Assembly (NCBI GenBank): GCA_039707465.1
Contig: CM077646.1
Span: 76,718,715 to 76,782,714 of the forward strand
Reading direction: 5' to 3'
Source: Rhabdophis nuchalis
Lineage: Eukaryota > Chordata > Lepidosauria > Squamata > Natricidae
DNA: 64,000 nucleotides
The notes under the pieces are model-generated. The model was not told the origin of the DNA. It worked only from the letters and a program-made list of their open reading frames with translations, and searched no databases. Within the stretch, counting starts at the first letter, position 1; each line of letters starts with the position of its first letter. The translations under genes and the position numbers were made by a program. Positions 10,826 to 22,609 of the stretch are shown in pieces.

Positions 10826-13022
10826 GCTTCTTGTGGATCGCCTTTGGCTGTTAAGTCGGCTGAATCCTAGTCTCACTGGCGTGGTGTGGCATCATTTGGC
10901 ACTCTTATTTGTGGTCGGCACAGCACCAACAATCAGCCCTGAGTGGCTCAGAGTGATCAGTTGATCAGCACTGACCAGGATCCAAAAAATATTACTAGGG
11001 TGTTTCTGCTTTATTGTTATTTAGACAATAAATGATATCAAAAGAATGAAATGCAGCCCTCCATTGGCAGTTCTTTGTCCTGCTGCCTTAATTAGCACTT
11101 TTGCTGTTGCAGCCCCTTTGAAAGCTCTGCCCTTAAAGCCTGGAAAATGAGTTCTCTGTTACTCCAGATCTCAGTTCCTCCCCCCCCCCCCCATTCCTTT
11201 TAATAAAAGAAAAGGGGTAGAAAACAAAAGCTATGGAAACCTGAGTGCTTGAAGCATTATTGACCCCTTTCTCTCCACCCCTTTTCCCTCCCCAGTTGTT
11301 TTAATGGGGAGGGGACATTGGGGGGCAGTGGGGGTGGGATTGTTAAGGAAACCTTCCCAATCTCGTGGCCTGTCTTGCAGTTCTCCTGCCTGAGCCTTGT
11401 TTTCAAAAGACCCGGGTTTTTTTTAATGGGATTTCTCTCCCCCACCCCAATTTCTGAAATGGGGGGGGGGGGGGGTAGCAGCTTGCAATGCCCCCTTATG
11501 TTGCAACTTGGGCTTGTTTTTATAAATATCCTGCGCCTGCTGGCCTCTTTCCTCTTGCCTGTTGATGGCTTTCCTCCCCCCCACCCCCAAAAGGTGTTTT
11601 CCTTTCCCCCAATGGCATTGGTCAATTACACCCTGAGAAACATCCAAGCAAACAGACTCTTTATGGGTTTATTTCAGGCAGGCTGGCTTGTTTTATTGCA
11701 CCACCCTTCCCCCTCTTTACAGGGTTTTTTTTTTTTTTTGCGATTCTTTACTAATTCCAGTGATTTGAGAAATGACCTTTAACCTGTGCCATTTGCAGGC
11801 TCCTAAAGGGGATCATTGAAATGCCACAGTAAAGGAAAGACAATAAAATATCATTTACTGGGCATTAAACCTGGGTTGCTTCAAAAAAAAAAAAAAGGAA
11901 AGAAAAAAAGGAAAGAGGAAAGAAAAAGAAAAGTTACTCTCCCTCTTTTAAAGATCGCTTAATTTATGCATTTTTATCATGATTTCTAATGAATAAAAGT
12001 TTCATACAGGGCTCGATTTACTCCCCATGAAGCACATAACCAGAGGATTTTTCCATCTCATCCACAATGTTATATATATGGGACATACAATTCAGTATCA
12101 ATCTTTCTGCCTCTCACAGAAATATCACACATTATAACTTAGTACATTATTCATATGCATATATATGGGCATGCCAGAGGCCACGTCTGTAGAAGTTAAA
12201 AAAAACAACCTTCAATTAGTACTGGTAAAATATGGTCAGTGGATCTTTGTATTTGTAAGTCTCCATGGTGGAGCTATTTTGATAGCCAAGGCAAATGACA
12301 CCTTCTCTATTTTGAACCTCCTCTGGAATTCAAGGCAGCTTTGCCTTTGGATCCCACAGAAGTACTTGTCTCCAACAATAAAAATGCACTATTAGTAAAT
12401 TAAACAATTAACCTTTGGATTTCCTTCCACATGATCTCAAATTAACTTCTTGTTGTAAGGGTAGCACAATTCTGAACTGGCTATGCTGAGTTGAGAAGAC
12501 CAAGAGGGGATGTTGGTGCCCTCTTCTTGTGGTATCTATCTGAAGGGAGTCGGACAGAAGGAGGCCATGACCTCTTCGCTTTTGAAGCAAAGAATAAGAC
12601 TGGGAGGGAGAAAGGTATAAGACCACCCCTGAAGCTTGCTTCTGCTGGACTGTCCTGTACCCGCACAGGGTGCTGTAAGACAGATCCCAGATGAACTTTG
12701 TTTGCAAAAGTAGGGTTTATTGTGCTCCTATTAAGGATTATTACTTATGATGGATCTTAGAAAAACCTTCCTTATAACAACACCAGTGAAACAATAGACC
12801 TAATTATCTAGAGAAGAGGATGTCTTTAAGTTGACATGGAAGAATCCCTGGGATTGGATTGGACTTGATACCCATGTAGCCTCTTCCAGTTTGATAATTT
12901 TAGGCCCGTATTTTCTTCAAAGTTAACTGGATCTCTCTCCCTCTGCCCTCTTGCTCCATCCTTCCCTCCCCCTCCCCCCTCTCTCCCCCTCCCCCCCCCT
13001 CTCTTTCTCACACATACAATAT
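10826..13022. other. Intergenic with homopolymer and low-complexity runs
   Basis: Runs of C (about 11178-11192), G (about 11461-11476) and A-rich sequence (about 11883-11935) occur. A C/T-rich patch lies at 12930-13010. No gene or clear transposon is recognised. Confidence 0.5.
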
Positions 13023-13218
13023 TAAGGTAAAGGTTCTCCTCACCCATATGTGGTAGTCGTTCCTGACTCTAGGGGGTGATGCAGTGGTGGGTTTCTGCAG
13101 GCTCGCACCTACTCGCGAGAGCCGGTTGGTGAAATTTAGAGAACCGGTGAGAGGGGGTTCCACCGGCATACCTGGAAGTAATTCTGGGCCACGGCTGCCA
13201 GTGACCCAACGGGAAGGA

Positions 13219-13222
13219 AGGA

Positions 13223-13310
<88 letters not shown>
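13219..13310. repeat. Simple repeat (AAAG)n, array 1
   Basis: About 23 perfect tetranucleotide units. Keeps all frames open, which explains spurious KERKKERK/FLSFFLSF reading frames. Confidence 0.97.
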
Positions 13311-13344
13311 CCGCCATCTTCGCGCATGCGCAGTTCAAAACCCT

Positions 13345-13411
13345 CCAGGCAGGGGGTTGGACTAGAAGACCTCCAGGGTCCCTTCCAACTCTGCTATTGT
13401 ATTGCATTGAA
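13345..13411 (+). mobile_element. CR1 LINE 3' terminal scrap
   Basis: GGGGGTTGGACTAGAAGACC and CCCTTCCAACTCTGCTATTG followed by a few TATTG-like units match the 3' end of the CR1 at 17510-17585. Confidence 0.85.
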
Positions 13412-13498
13412 ATAGAAGGAGGGAGGGAGAAGAGGGGGAGGGATGAAGAAGAGAAGGAAGGAAGGAAAAGGAAGGGAGGGAGGAAGGGAGAGAGAGAG

Positions 13499-13499
<1 letters not shown>

Positions 13500-13573
<74 letters not shown>

Positions 13574-13574
13574 A
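13500..13574. repeat. Simple repeat (AAAG)n, array 2
   Basis: About 19 AAAG units preceded by GA-rich sequence (13415-13499). Confidence 0.97.
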
Positions 13575-13834
<260 letters not shown>

Positions 13835-14375
13835 TTTACCATCACAATTGAGTCCAAAATTTTGGTTGCTAAGCAAGAGCGTTGTTAAATGAGTTTCACC
13901 ACATTTTAAAAGGTGGCCACTCCCACCCTGTCACTGACTGCCAAGCCACGCCCACAAAATAGGCCACACCTACAGAGTAGGTTCTAAAAAAATTTGAAAC
14001 CCAGCACTGGGGTGATGCTCATCTCTATTTCAATGCCAAAGAGCCAGTGCTTTCTGAAGACATTCTCCGTGGTCATGTGGCTGGCATGACTAAACACCGA
14101 AGGCACGCGGAACGCTATTATCTTCCCACCAAGGTGGTTCCTACTTTTCTACTTGCATTTTTCACATGCTTTCAAACTGCTAGGTTGGCAGAAGCTGGGA
14201 CAAGTAATGGGAGCTCACTCCAATATGTGGCACTAGGAATTCGAACTACCGAACTGTCAACATTTCAATCAACAAGCTCAGCAACTTAGCCACTGAGCCA
14301 CTGCGTCCCTCAATAACACAATATTATAGGAATTTAATTGTGTAGTTTGTAGTAGCCAAACATCTAAAGGAATCT

Positions 14376-14446
14376 GGTAGCACTTCTTCAGACTAACCAA
14401 TTTTATTTAAGATTTCATAAAATTAGTTAGTCTGAAGAGAGGCTAC
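14376..14446. repeat. Imperfect inverted repeat
   Basis: GGTAGCACTTCTTCAGACTAA faces TTAGTCTGAAGAGAGGCTAC across an A/T-rich centre; arms of about 30 bp with a few mismatches. It looks like two head-to-head pieces of an old dispersed repeat. Confidence 0.6.
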
Positions 14447-15027
14447 AAACTCCTAATTTTTGACATACACACACACACCAGAAAGTATTGTACATGTGGA
14501 ATGGAGTTCATGGAGTTCAAACAGTGGTTTAGCCATAAAAGAAACTGGTTGAATCCTCCTCAAACTATGTCTTTTCTGTCCAAACTTGTAACATGAGGCT
14601 GTGTCAGTTGTGATTGTGACAGAAAAAGAATTGTTCCACAAATATTTTAGTTTTAATTGGTGTGATGATTCTGGTGGATGGTATATCCCGATTGCTACAG
14701 TATTAAAATGCAGGAAAGAAAATGGATGGAATAGGATCTTCCTCTTCCCAGCTGGTGTGTGTTCCTCGCTCAAGGATCAAAGGTAGATTCATCCCAATTA
14801 ATGTAGATCTGCCGGTAATCACAAAAGACATGAGAGATGATTCTAACATTTCAGTAGAGAGGTCTCACTGTTTTCTATTTGTACAGTGCACATCACAGAT
14901 GTATAGATATTATACAGCAAATGGGTACAAATGACCAATAAGTTTAGCTTTTTATTAGATTTTAAGTATTTCATATTTTCGTTTATGACTACTATCTTGA
15001 CTTAAAGGTTAAAGGTTAAAGGTTGGG
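14447..15027. other. Intergenic, nothing recognised
   Basis: No gene or known repeat. The 3' edge has three tandem copies of TTAAAGG-type sequence (AAAGGTTAAAGGTTAAAGG) near 15004-15024, directly before the CR1 start. Confidence 0.5.
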
Positions 15028-15081
15028 GGGGATGATATTGTCATAGGTCTATACTACAGGCCACCCAACCAAGCAGAGGAA

Positions 15082-15783
15082 GTGGATGAACTTTTTGCTA
15101 ACCAGCTAACTAAGGTATGTAGGAAGCACACTACAATAGTAATAGGAGATTTTAACTACCCTGACATCAATTGGGAAACAAACTCTGCACCAAGTGGAAG
15201 ATCCAACAGGTTCCTAACAAACCTAGCAGACAACTTTGTTTCCCAAAAGGTAGAGAAGGGAACAAGGGGATCAGCAATATTGGACTTAATTCTCACTAAC
15301 AGAGAGGAAATGATAGAAGGTGTAGAAGCTACAGGAACTTTGGGGGCAAGCGATCATGAAATACTGGAATTCAACATTATGCAAACAAAAGTAGTTGAAC
15401 AAAGTCAAACTAGAGTCTTAGACTTTAAGAGAGCTAATTTCAATAAACTCAGAGAGAGCTTGGGAAGGATTCCATGGATGAGAATCCTCAAGGGGAAAAC
15501 AACTCAAGAAGCTTGGGAAATTTTGAAAAATGAGATTATAAAAGCCCAGTCCAGCGCAATACCAATGAAGAAGAAAAATAACAGTTCCCAAAAGAAACCA
15601 GCATGGCTGCATAAAGAACTCTCTGACAAATTGAAAGACAAAAAGGATAAATACAAAAAGTGGAAAAAGGGGGACATAACTAAGGCAAAATATCAGCAAA
15701 TAGCCCGAGCCTGTAAAGACGAAGTGAGGAAAGCTAAGGCTCGCAATGAAGAAAGGCTTGCCAAAAAAGTAAAAAATAATTAA
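15082..15783 (+). pseudogene. CR1 ORF2 fragment: endonuclease C-terminal part
   Basis: 233 residues. GDFNYPDINWE and the LDLILTN ... GASDHE motifs belong to the C-terminal half of the apurinic-type endonuclease domain. A lysine-rich linker follows. The frame ends at a TAA in an A-rich run; the protein continues in another frame immediately downstream (FFQHV ... ), so a small indel near 15775-15800 broke it. Confidence 0.9.
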
Positions 15784-15865
15784 AAAAAGCTTCTTCCAAC
15801 ATGTTAAAAATAAGAATAAAGTTAAGGAAACAATTGGTCCACTGCTGGGAGAAAATGGCAAGAAG

Positions 15866-16987
15866 ATGATAAGCAACAGGGAGAAAGCAGAACTATTTAA
15901 CTCTTTTTTTGCATCTGTCTTTACACAAAGGGATAAAACAGTCCAACCAATCAAAAATAGCACCACAAAAATCAGATTAGGAACACAAGTTGAAATAGGG
16001 AAGAAAATGGTAAGTGAGCACCTGTCTGCCCTGGATGAGTTCAAATCACCAGGACCGGATGGATTACACCCCAGGGTTCTGAAGGAACTGGCAGACGAGA
16101 TCTCAGAACCACTGAACTATATCTTTCAGAGATCCTGGAGTACCGGGGAACTGCCAGAAGACTGGAAAAGAGCTGATGTGGTTCCCATCTTCAAAAAAGG
16201 AAAAAAAATAGATCCAGGAAACTATAGACCCATCAGCCTGACCTCAATACCAGGAAAGATTCTGGAAAAGATAATTAAACAACAAATAAGTGAACACCTA
16301 GAAGCAAACAAAGTAATAGCCAAAAGCCAACATGGGTTTGTCAAAAACAGATCATGCCAGACTAATCTAATTGCATTCTTTGACAAAGTGACAAAATTAG
16401 TAGACCAGAGGAACGCTGTCGATATAATTTACTTGGACTTCAGTAAGGCATTTGATAAAGTAGACCATAACCTACTATTAGATAAAGTAGAAGAATGTGG
16501 GTTAGACAGCATCACCACCAAATGGATTCGCAACTGGCTGACTAACCGCACTCAACGTGTAGTCCTCAATGGAACTGCATCTACATGGAAGGAAGTATGC
16601 AGTGGAGTCCCCCAAGGCTCTGTTTTAGGCCCAGTACTCTTCAACATCTTCATCAATGATTTGGATGAGGGGATAAATGGGGAACTCATCAAATTTGCAG
16701 ACGACACCAAGCTGGCAGGAATAGCCAACACTCCAGAAAATAGGCTTAAGATACAGAAGGATCTTGACAAACTTGAACATTGGGCACTATCTAATAAAAT
16801 GAAATTCAATTGTGAAAAAAGTAAGGTCCTACATATAGGCAAGAAAAACAAAATGCACAAGTACAGTATAGGTGGTACCTTGCTCAATAGTAGCAACTGT
16901 GAGAGGGATCTTGGAATCCTAGTGGACAACCATTTAAATATGAGCCAGCAGTGTGCAGCAGCTGCCAAAAAGCCAACACAGTTCTAG
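15866..16987 (+). pseudogene. CR1 ORF2 fragment: reverse transcriptase
   Basis: 373 residues holding the reverse transcriptase. YRPISLTSIPGKILEK, QHGFVKNRSCQTNL, DFSKAFDKVDHNLL, GVPQGSVLGPVLFNIFINDL and the catalytic FADDTKLAG appear in the usual order and spacing. All catalytic aspartates seen in the family (DFSKAFD and ADD) are present. The reading frame is lost near 16980, after which the thumb/C-terminal part continues in the frame of 17110-17496. Confidence 0.95.
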
Positions 16988-17109
16988 GCTGCATAAACAG
17001 AGGGATAGAATCTAGATCACGTGAAGTGTTAATGCCACTGTATAGTGCCTTGGTAAGGCCACACTTGGAATACTGCATACAGTTTTGGTCGCCATGATGT
17101 AGAAAAGAC

Positions 17110-17496
17110 GTGGAGACTCTGGAAAGAGTGCAGAGAAGAGCAACCAAGATGATTAGGGAACTGGAGACTAAAACATATGAAGAACGGCTGCAGGAGCTGG
17201 GTATGTCTAGTTTGATGAAGAGAAGGACCAGGGGAGACATGATAGCAGTGTTCCGATATCTCAGAGGGTGCCACAAAGAAGAGGGAGCCAAACTATTCTC
17301 CAAGGCACCTGGGGGTAGGACAAGAAGCAATGGGTGGAAACTAATCAAGGAGAGAAGCAACTTAGAACTAAGGAGAAATTTCCTGACAGTTAGAACAATT
17401 AACCTCTGGAACAGCTTGCCTCCAGAAGTTGTGAATGCCCCAACCCTGGAAGCCTTTAAAAAGATGTTAGATAGCCATTTGTCTGAAATGGTATAA
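17110..17496 (+). pseudogene. CR1 ORF2 fragment: C-terminal domain
   Basis: 128 residues with RRTRGDMIAVFRYLRG, GGRTRSNGWKLIKERSNLEL and FLTVRTINLWNSLPPEVV, the standard CR1 C terminus. Its stop at 17494 is followed by the 3' UTR. The same block appears in several truncated CR1 copies in this window (18437, and on the minus strand at 62327-63396). Confidence 0.95.
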
Positions 17497-17645
17497 GGTT
17501 CCTGCCCACGCAGGGGGTTGGACTAGAAGACCTACAAGGTCCCTTCCAACTCTGCTATTGTATTGTATTGTATTGTATTGTATTGACTGTCCTGAAGTTA
17601 GAAAGGTAGGGTTTAAAATGAAATAACGGGTAAATAAATATAATG

Positions 17646-18019
17646 CAGTGATGGCTAACCTTTTTTGGCTCACGTGGCAAAAGCGGGGGGAGCGCAGGGG
17701 GGTTGTGCATGGGCATGCCACACCCATAATGCTATGTGCATGACCCCCTGCTTTTGGCACGCTTTTTTCACCCTCCCCAGGCTCCAGAGGCTTTTTAGGA
17801 GCCTGGGGAGGGTGAAAACAGTCTCCCCTCCCCACCTCCAGAGGCTTCAGGAGCTTCCCTGAAGCCTCCAGAGGGCGAAAAACAGCCTCAAAAGAAGGCC
17901 TAAATCAGCTGGCCAGCACACACATGCGCGCTGGAGCTGACAGGGCAACGCTTTGCGTGCCCTAAGAAATGGTTCCGCATGCCACCTGTGGCACCCGTGC
18001 CATAGGTTTGCCATCACGG
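17646..18019. mobile_element. hAT-type MITE with near-exact target duplication
   Basis: Starts CAGTGATGGCTAACC and ends GGTTTGCCATCACGG. Flanks are ATATAATG (17638-17645) and ATATAATA (18020-18027), 7 of 8 matching. A second copy in the opposite orientation is at 62374-62714. Non-coding; interior carries GCTTTTGGCACG and GCACACACATGCGCGCTG-type text. Confidence 0.9.
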
Positions 18020-18027
18020 ATATAATA

Positions 18028-18436
18028 CATATATATGAGAAATGAAAGCCCTCTGGGAAGCATTTAAAATTATAATTGCACACACCCTAGATGCGCTCCA
18101 AACACAACTGAAATTCAGGCATGAAGTTAGAACATATCATGACAGAGCAATGGACAATTTGATTCTTGAACCCAGCAGGTCCTTGGTGGCAACATTTAAG
18201 GCCAGATTCATTTGTGTTTGTGAGAAATGCATATATTTACGTAGCTGTTGTATTGAATTGGGTTCCAATTCCATTTGGCAAGCTCATACATCCTGAGATT
18301 AGGAGTGATCACTTTATCACCTACAGATCAGTTGGCCATATGTAGCCATCAACTGGTTCTCAAGATTTGCTTTGTGCCTTGTATTGGAAACCAATCCAAA
18401 GTTTGAGGGACTTCTAAGGGCTTTTTTTCAGTCCTT
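18028..18436. other. Intergenic, nothing recognised
   Basis: Unique AT-rich sequence without identifiable features. Confidence 0.5.
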
Positions 18437-19155
18437 TGAGGGTGCTGCCACAAAGAAGAGGGGGTAAAACCTATTTTCCAAAGCACCAGAAGGCAGGACA
18501 AGAAACTATAGATGGAAACTAATCAAGGAGAGAAGCAGCCTAGAACTAAGGACAAATTTTCTAACAGTAAGAACAATTAACCAGGGGAAGGGCTTGCTTT
18601 CAGAAGTTGTGGGTTCTTCCTCCCTGGAGGCTTTTAAGAAGAGATTGGACAACCACCTGTCTGCAGTAGTATAGACTGGTCTCCTGTGTCAGGGTTCCAA
18701 GTAACACCCCTAAAGAAAGAAGACTCCGAGGCTTGAGTTTCCTCAAAGTTCCATTTTATTAGAGATGTCATAATCTGGGAAAACCCGAATCTGAAAGTTT
18801 CCAGGTTTTCCCCACCCAAATGAAAGTTCAAGGCCCTGCCCAGCACCCACATGTCCATCACATGGTCCAATCAGGCACCATCCAAAACTGGAGATGCCTC
18901 CCAGTCAAACCAATGCAGCTGCAGAGCAAGATGTCCTTGACTCTCCGAGAAAGGAATGTTACTTTGACTATATCTCACCCATTCTCCATATAATCCCGCC
19001 TCCCATTTTCCCACAGGAGAAAATGTGGCAGGCCTGAAGGCCTAATGTAAAAGATGACTTCCAGGTCTGACAGGCCGCTCACCCCTCCGCAGAGAAGCGT
19101 GAGAGGGGGTTGGACTACAAAACCTCCAAGGTCCCTTCCAACTCTCTTATTTTAT
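18437..19155 (+). mobile_element. CR1 LINE 3' end, split by an LTR-like insertion
   Basis: 18437-18686 matches 17255-17500 of the long CR1 (CCACAAAGAAGAGG, AACTAATCAAGGAGAGAAGC, AGAACAATTAACC). The terminal GGGGTTGGACTACAAAACCTCC and CCCTTCCAACTCT resume at about 19104. The gap is filled by the LTR-like block. Confidence 0.9.
18687..19072 (-). mobile_element. Probable solo LTR of an LTR retroelement
   Basis: 386 bp with terminal TGTCAG and CTGACA, a perfect 6-bp inverted pair with the TG...CA form of LTRs. On the minus strand an AATAAA signal (from TTTTATT at about 18752) lies some 60 bp before the end, the position expected for R/U5. I could not see a clean short target duplication. A piece of the same family lies at 53482-53552. 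No coding sequence remains. Confidence 0.62.
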
Positions 19156-19792
19156 TCTCTGGTGAAGGCAGCAAGTTCTCCCAGTGGCTGATCCATAACA
19201 ACATTGGTTGGCCGAGTCATCCAAAGTCAGTGTGTCAGAACTAGATTGCTGAAGCCACCCCTCAGAGGGCCAATGAAATCAAGACCCCAATTCCAAATGC
19301 CCTCAAAGGCTTGCAAATGGCCAACGACTTCATGAACATGATTTTAAAAGAACCATTTGGGTTTTATACTTCTGGTGCCGCAATGTCTGGAGCTCACCTT
19401 GAAATGCCCAACTTTGGCTGGATGGTGGCTTCAGTTTCTGCTTGCCTTCACCTGAACAATCAGTGGCACAGCTCCACCGGTTTGGCGAACGGAAGGCACA
19501 AGCATGTGGGATCGGAGTTTGTCCCGCACCTCACCCGCTTCCCCACCAACACCACCAACACCATCCGGGATGCCGTTGGAATTGTTTCCCCCAGAAGGAG
19601 GACTCGCACCTTCCCTTTGATTGATTCGCTCTCCAACTTTCGCCTTTGCCTGTTGACCGTCACTCTTGTCCTCCGAAGAGCTGGGAAGGCGGGGGAGAGA
19701 AGGGAAGGAACACTGGCTCTTTTCTTGGATGCAAATTGATCGGCTTTGCGGGCTCTTTGTTGTGGGATTGAGAAGATCCTCCCCCGTTTTCA

Positions 19793-19825
<33 letters not shown>

Positions 19826-21878
19826 CGCGGGGGAGGATTGCTAAATACATAAAATGTCCCGATAAGAAGCCGCTCCGGGGCTGAGATAAGAGTTAAGGCG
19901 GGGAAGGGCAATCGGGAAGATTTTATTGTCCCTGGAGCCTCATCCAGCCAGGAATGTACGAGCTGTGCGGTTTGACCCATTGGGCGGGCGCCGTTTGATC
20001 CTGCACTTAAAGAGGCGAGTGCAAACAGGAAGGGCGCTCGCGCAGTACTTAGGAGTCGTACGAGGAAGGGGGGGGGGGCAGGGGATTTAAACACATATCG
20101 AGGGTGGCTGCAGCCGGGGTCTTTTTCTGTCTTACCTCCTCTCTCCTCCAATTCCCATTTTTCTCTGGGTGATTCCAGGAGGTTGCCTTTCTCTTTATTG
20201 TCAGGACCAACATTCCAAGACCCCCTTCAGACTGCAGGTGAGGAATTTCCTTGGGTGGAGGTGGATTCCCCTCCTTGGCAGAAGGCGGCTTAGTTTGAGC
20301 TAGGAGGACTGAACAAACCAGGATTAGGGAAAGTGCGCACTCCAGGCTTGCCAACTTTTTTATTTTTTATTTTTTTGGCTATTTTACTAGAATCCAAAAT
20401 CTATTAACAAAGGCTGGGTGTGAAGGACCTGTATATATATTTAAAAAATATGAAAAGTTTTTTTTTATTCTGTTGCATACAATTTTAGGTATACATTCAC
20501 ATAGAGGAGTAGGGGAGAGGGAAGGGAAGAAGGATGGGAGAGGAGAGGAGGAAAGAAGGAAGGAAGTAGAGAAGGGAGGGAGGGAGGGAGAAAAGAAAGG
20601 GAAAATAAGGTGGTGTTAAAAGAGGCGAATGGGATGGCAAACAAAGCAACCCAAACTGTATATTATAACTTTTTAAATGGAATAATAAATGTGCAAGAAT
20701 GACCTGTATATGAAATTAAGGGGCAGGGTGCCTTCTGGAATCCTTTCTCAGTTCAGGACTTCAATACTAAAATTAAATGAGTTTGGTTTGTTGATTTTTC
20801 TCACAAATGTTTATCCCCAGTTGCCTCTCTTCATTTTCCCCTCCTATTTTGGGAGGGGGGGGGAGTGTTATTGCTGTTGTAAAACAAATGAACAACTTAT
20901 TTTCCAGAGGCCTATAGCACATCTGGACCAACCTGCCCAAACAAAGATACTGGTTTTGTGAATCCCACCTAGGTCAGAAAATGTCCAGAACCTGGAAAAA
21001 CCATAAATGGGGGTAGGGGTGGGGGGCGAGTAGACTTCTGGAGGAAATTGGGATTTTGTAAAATTTGCAGAGTTCCTTGTAGCCTTGAGGAAAATGAACA
21101 TGATCTTTCTAATACTTTAGCCCTATATCCCAAAATGGCATAATTTGCAAATATTTCTCTTCCCAACCACATCTGCTCTTTGTAGGAATCAGGCTAGAGA
21201 CTCAGCCAATCCCTGGGTTTGTGGAGATGTTTATTGTAGTTCTGCACATTCCCTTTGAACATGACACAAAAGAGAGAGGCCCATTGTAGAACTGCAAAAG
21301 CTAATCTTTGCGATCACATTTCAAGCAGCTCACAAAGTAGAAAGGTACTAGTGCCTATTCAAAGTCAGGGCCACCCACCCCAATACACCTTTCTAGATTC
21401 TCAGACAGCCACACCTGTTTGGAAAAACTAAAGAAGAGAGGTGGGAAAACTGGTGGGCCGTGGGATCTCTGCTGTTTGAATTTGCCCTCTAAACCTGCCT
21501 TGTGCCAGCGCAGTGGCTCGACTGCTCTTCCTGGATTTCAAACTGCAGTTCATGGCAAAAGGGCACAGAGAGCAAAAGCTGTGGGAAATGCAACCAGCTG
21601 CCTGACAGCAAAGAGGTCTATGGATATTTCCATGTAAATATGCTGGGAACAGCACCAACTATAAGATAACAGGCCTCTGCCTCCTGCACACAAAGAGCTC
21701 GCAGACAACAAAAATCAAGGCAGAAAAAAAAAAACGACAAAGGGAATAGGAGGAAGTGGAAGCCGGAATAAGCAGAGAAATGATACAAGTGCGTTTTGTT
21801 GCTTGTACTTAAGATTAATACATAAAGGTTTTATATTCATTATGTAGATGTTGTAAATAAATACAATGGGATGTATGG
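19156..21878. other. Unique sequence with GC-rich block and simple repeats
   Basis: Includes a CA run (about 19792-19826), a CpG-bearing block (about 19850-20060) and a purine-rich tract (about 20500-20600). No coding gene recognised; open frames here have no familiar domain. Confidence 0.5.
19792..19826. repeat. Simple repeat (CA)n
   Basis: CA dinucleotides with one CAAA interruption, ending CGCGGGG. Confidence 0.95.
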
Positions 21879-22176
21879 TACAGGTAGTCCTTGGCTTATG
21901 ATCATAATTAGGATTGGAACTCCTGTTGCCAAGCAATTTGGTTGTTAAGTGAATCAAACACAATTTTATGGCTTTTTTGCCCTGGTGGTTAAACAAATCC
22001 GGCTTCCCCCATTCACTTTGCCTGTCAAACATCCCCTGGAAAGACACAAATGGTGATCGCATTACCCCAGGATACTGCAACTGTCTGTTGTCAAGCGCCC
22101 AAATTTTGATTAAGCATATAATCTGCAGGGAATGCTGCAGTGGTCATAAGTGCGAGGACTGGTGTGAAATCACTTT
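21879..22176 (+). mobile_element. TA-flanked MITE, second copy (right end lost)
   Basis: Starts TACAGGTAGTCCTTGGCTTA and follows the copy at 10420 through GGTTGTTAAGTGAATC, CCATTCACTTTGCCTGTC and GGTCATAAGTGCGAGGA. The terminal inverted end is missing where it meets GT-rich sequence and repeat X. Confidence 0.75.
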
Positions 22177-22200
22177 TTTTGTGTGTGGCTGTGTGTGTGC

Positions 22201-22500
22201 ATAAATCTGGAATGCCTCAAGCAATTTCAACCAAACTTGGTACACAGATGACTTACTCACTGAAAACAAATACTGTGGGGGTAAGACACCCCTAAAACCC
22301 TTCTGAGGGTGTGCTCTGTTAAGATACAGTCTGTTGTGCTTTCAAATGGCTTCTACTATACTGCCGTAAAATGAATTCTACTGTACAGGTCAGTGGAGTT
22401 GCCATGGTAACGGCTTCACAGTACTCCACAAGGGGGTTCCCTCTGGTAAGGGGAAAAATCCAGCATTAGAAATTAAGTTTGGTCTGGGCAGTCCAGGGTG
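22201..22500. repeat. Unclassified interspersed repeat X, copy 2
   Basis: Matches 3495-3803 in the same orientation. Ends directly in a (CTAT)n array, while copy 1 does not. Confidence 0.75.

Positions 22501-22609
<109 letters not shown>

Larger units (their letters stand above)
15028..17585 (+). mobile_element. CR1 LINE, 5' truncated, ORF2 mostly present
   Basis: A 2.56-kb CR1 retrotransposon. Its second open frame product would carry an endonuclease and a reverse transcriptase that copy the element by target-primed reverse transcription. The sequence starts inside the endonuclease domain (GLYYRPPNQ, GDFNYPDINW), runs through the reverse transcriptase (YRPISLTS, DFSKAFDKVDH, GVPQGSVLGP, FADDTKLAG) to the CR1 C-terminal block (RRNFLTVRTINLWNSLPPEVV). 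The 3' UTR GGGGGTTGGACTAGAAGACC ends in a (TATTG)n microsatellite. Frame changes near 15783-15866 and 16985-17010 break the ORF, and the 5' end is missing, so it is inactive. The good preservation suggests a fairly recent copy. Confidence 0.96.

Noticed and set aside
11318..11782. 154-residue open frame
   Set aside because: Spans G, C and T homopolymer runs and has no recognisable domain; an overlapping frame on the other strand is open as well.
15418..17360. Minus-strand open frames across the CR1 LINE
   Set aside because: Shadows of the coding strand of the reverse transcriptase.
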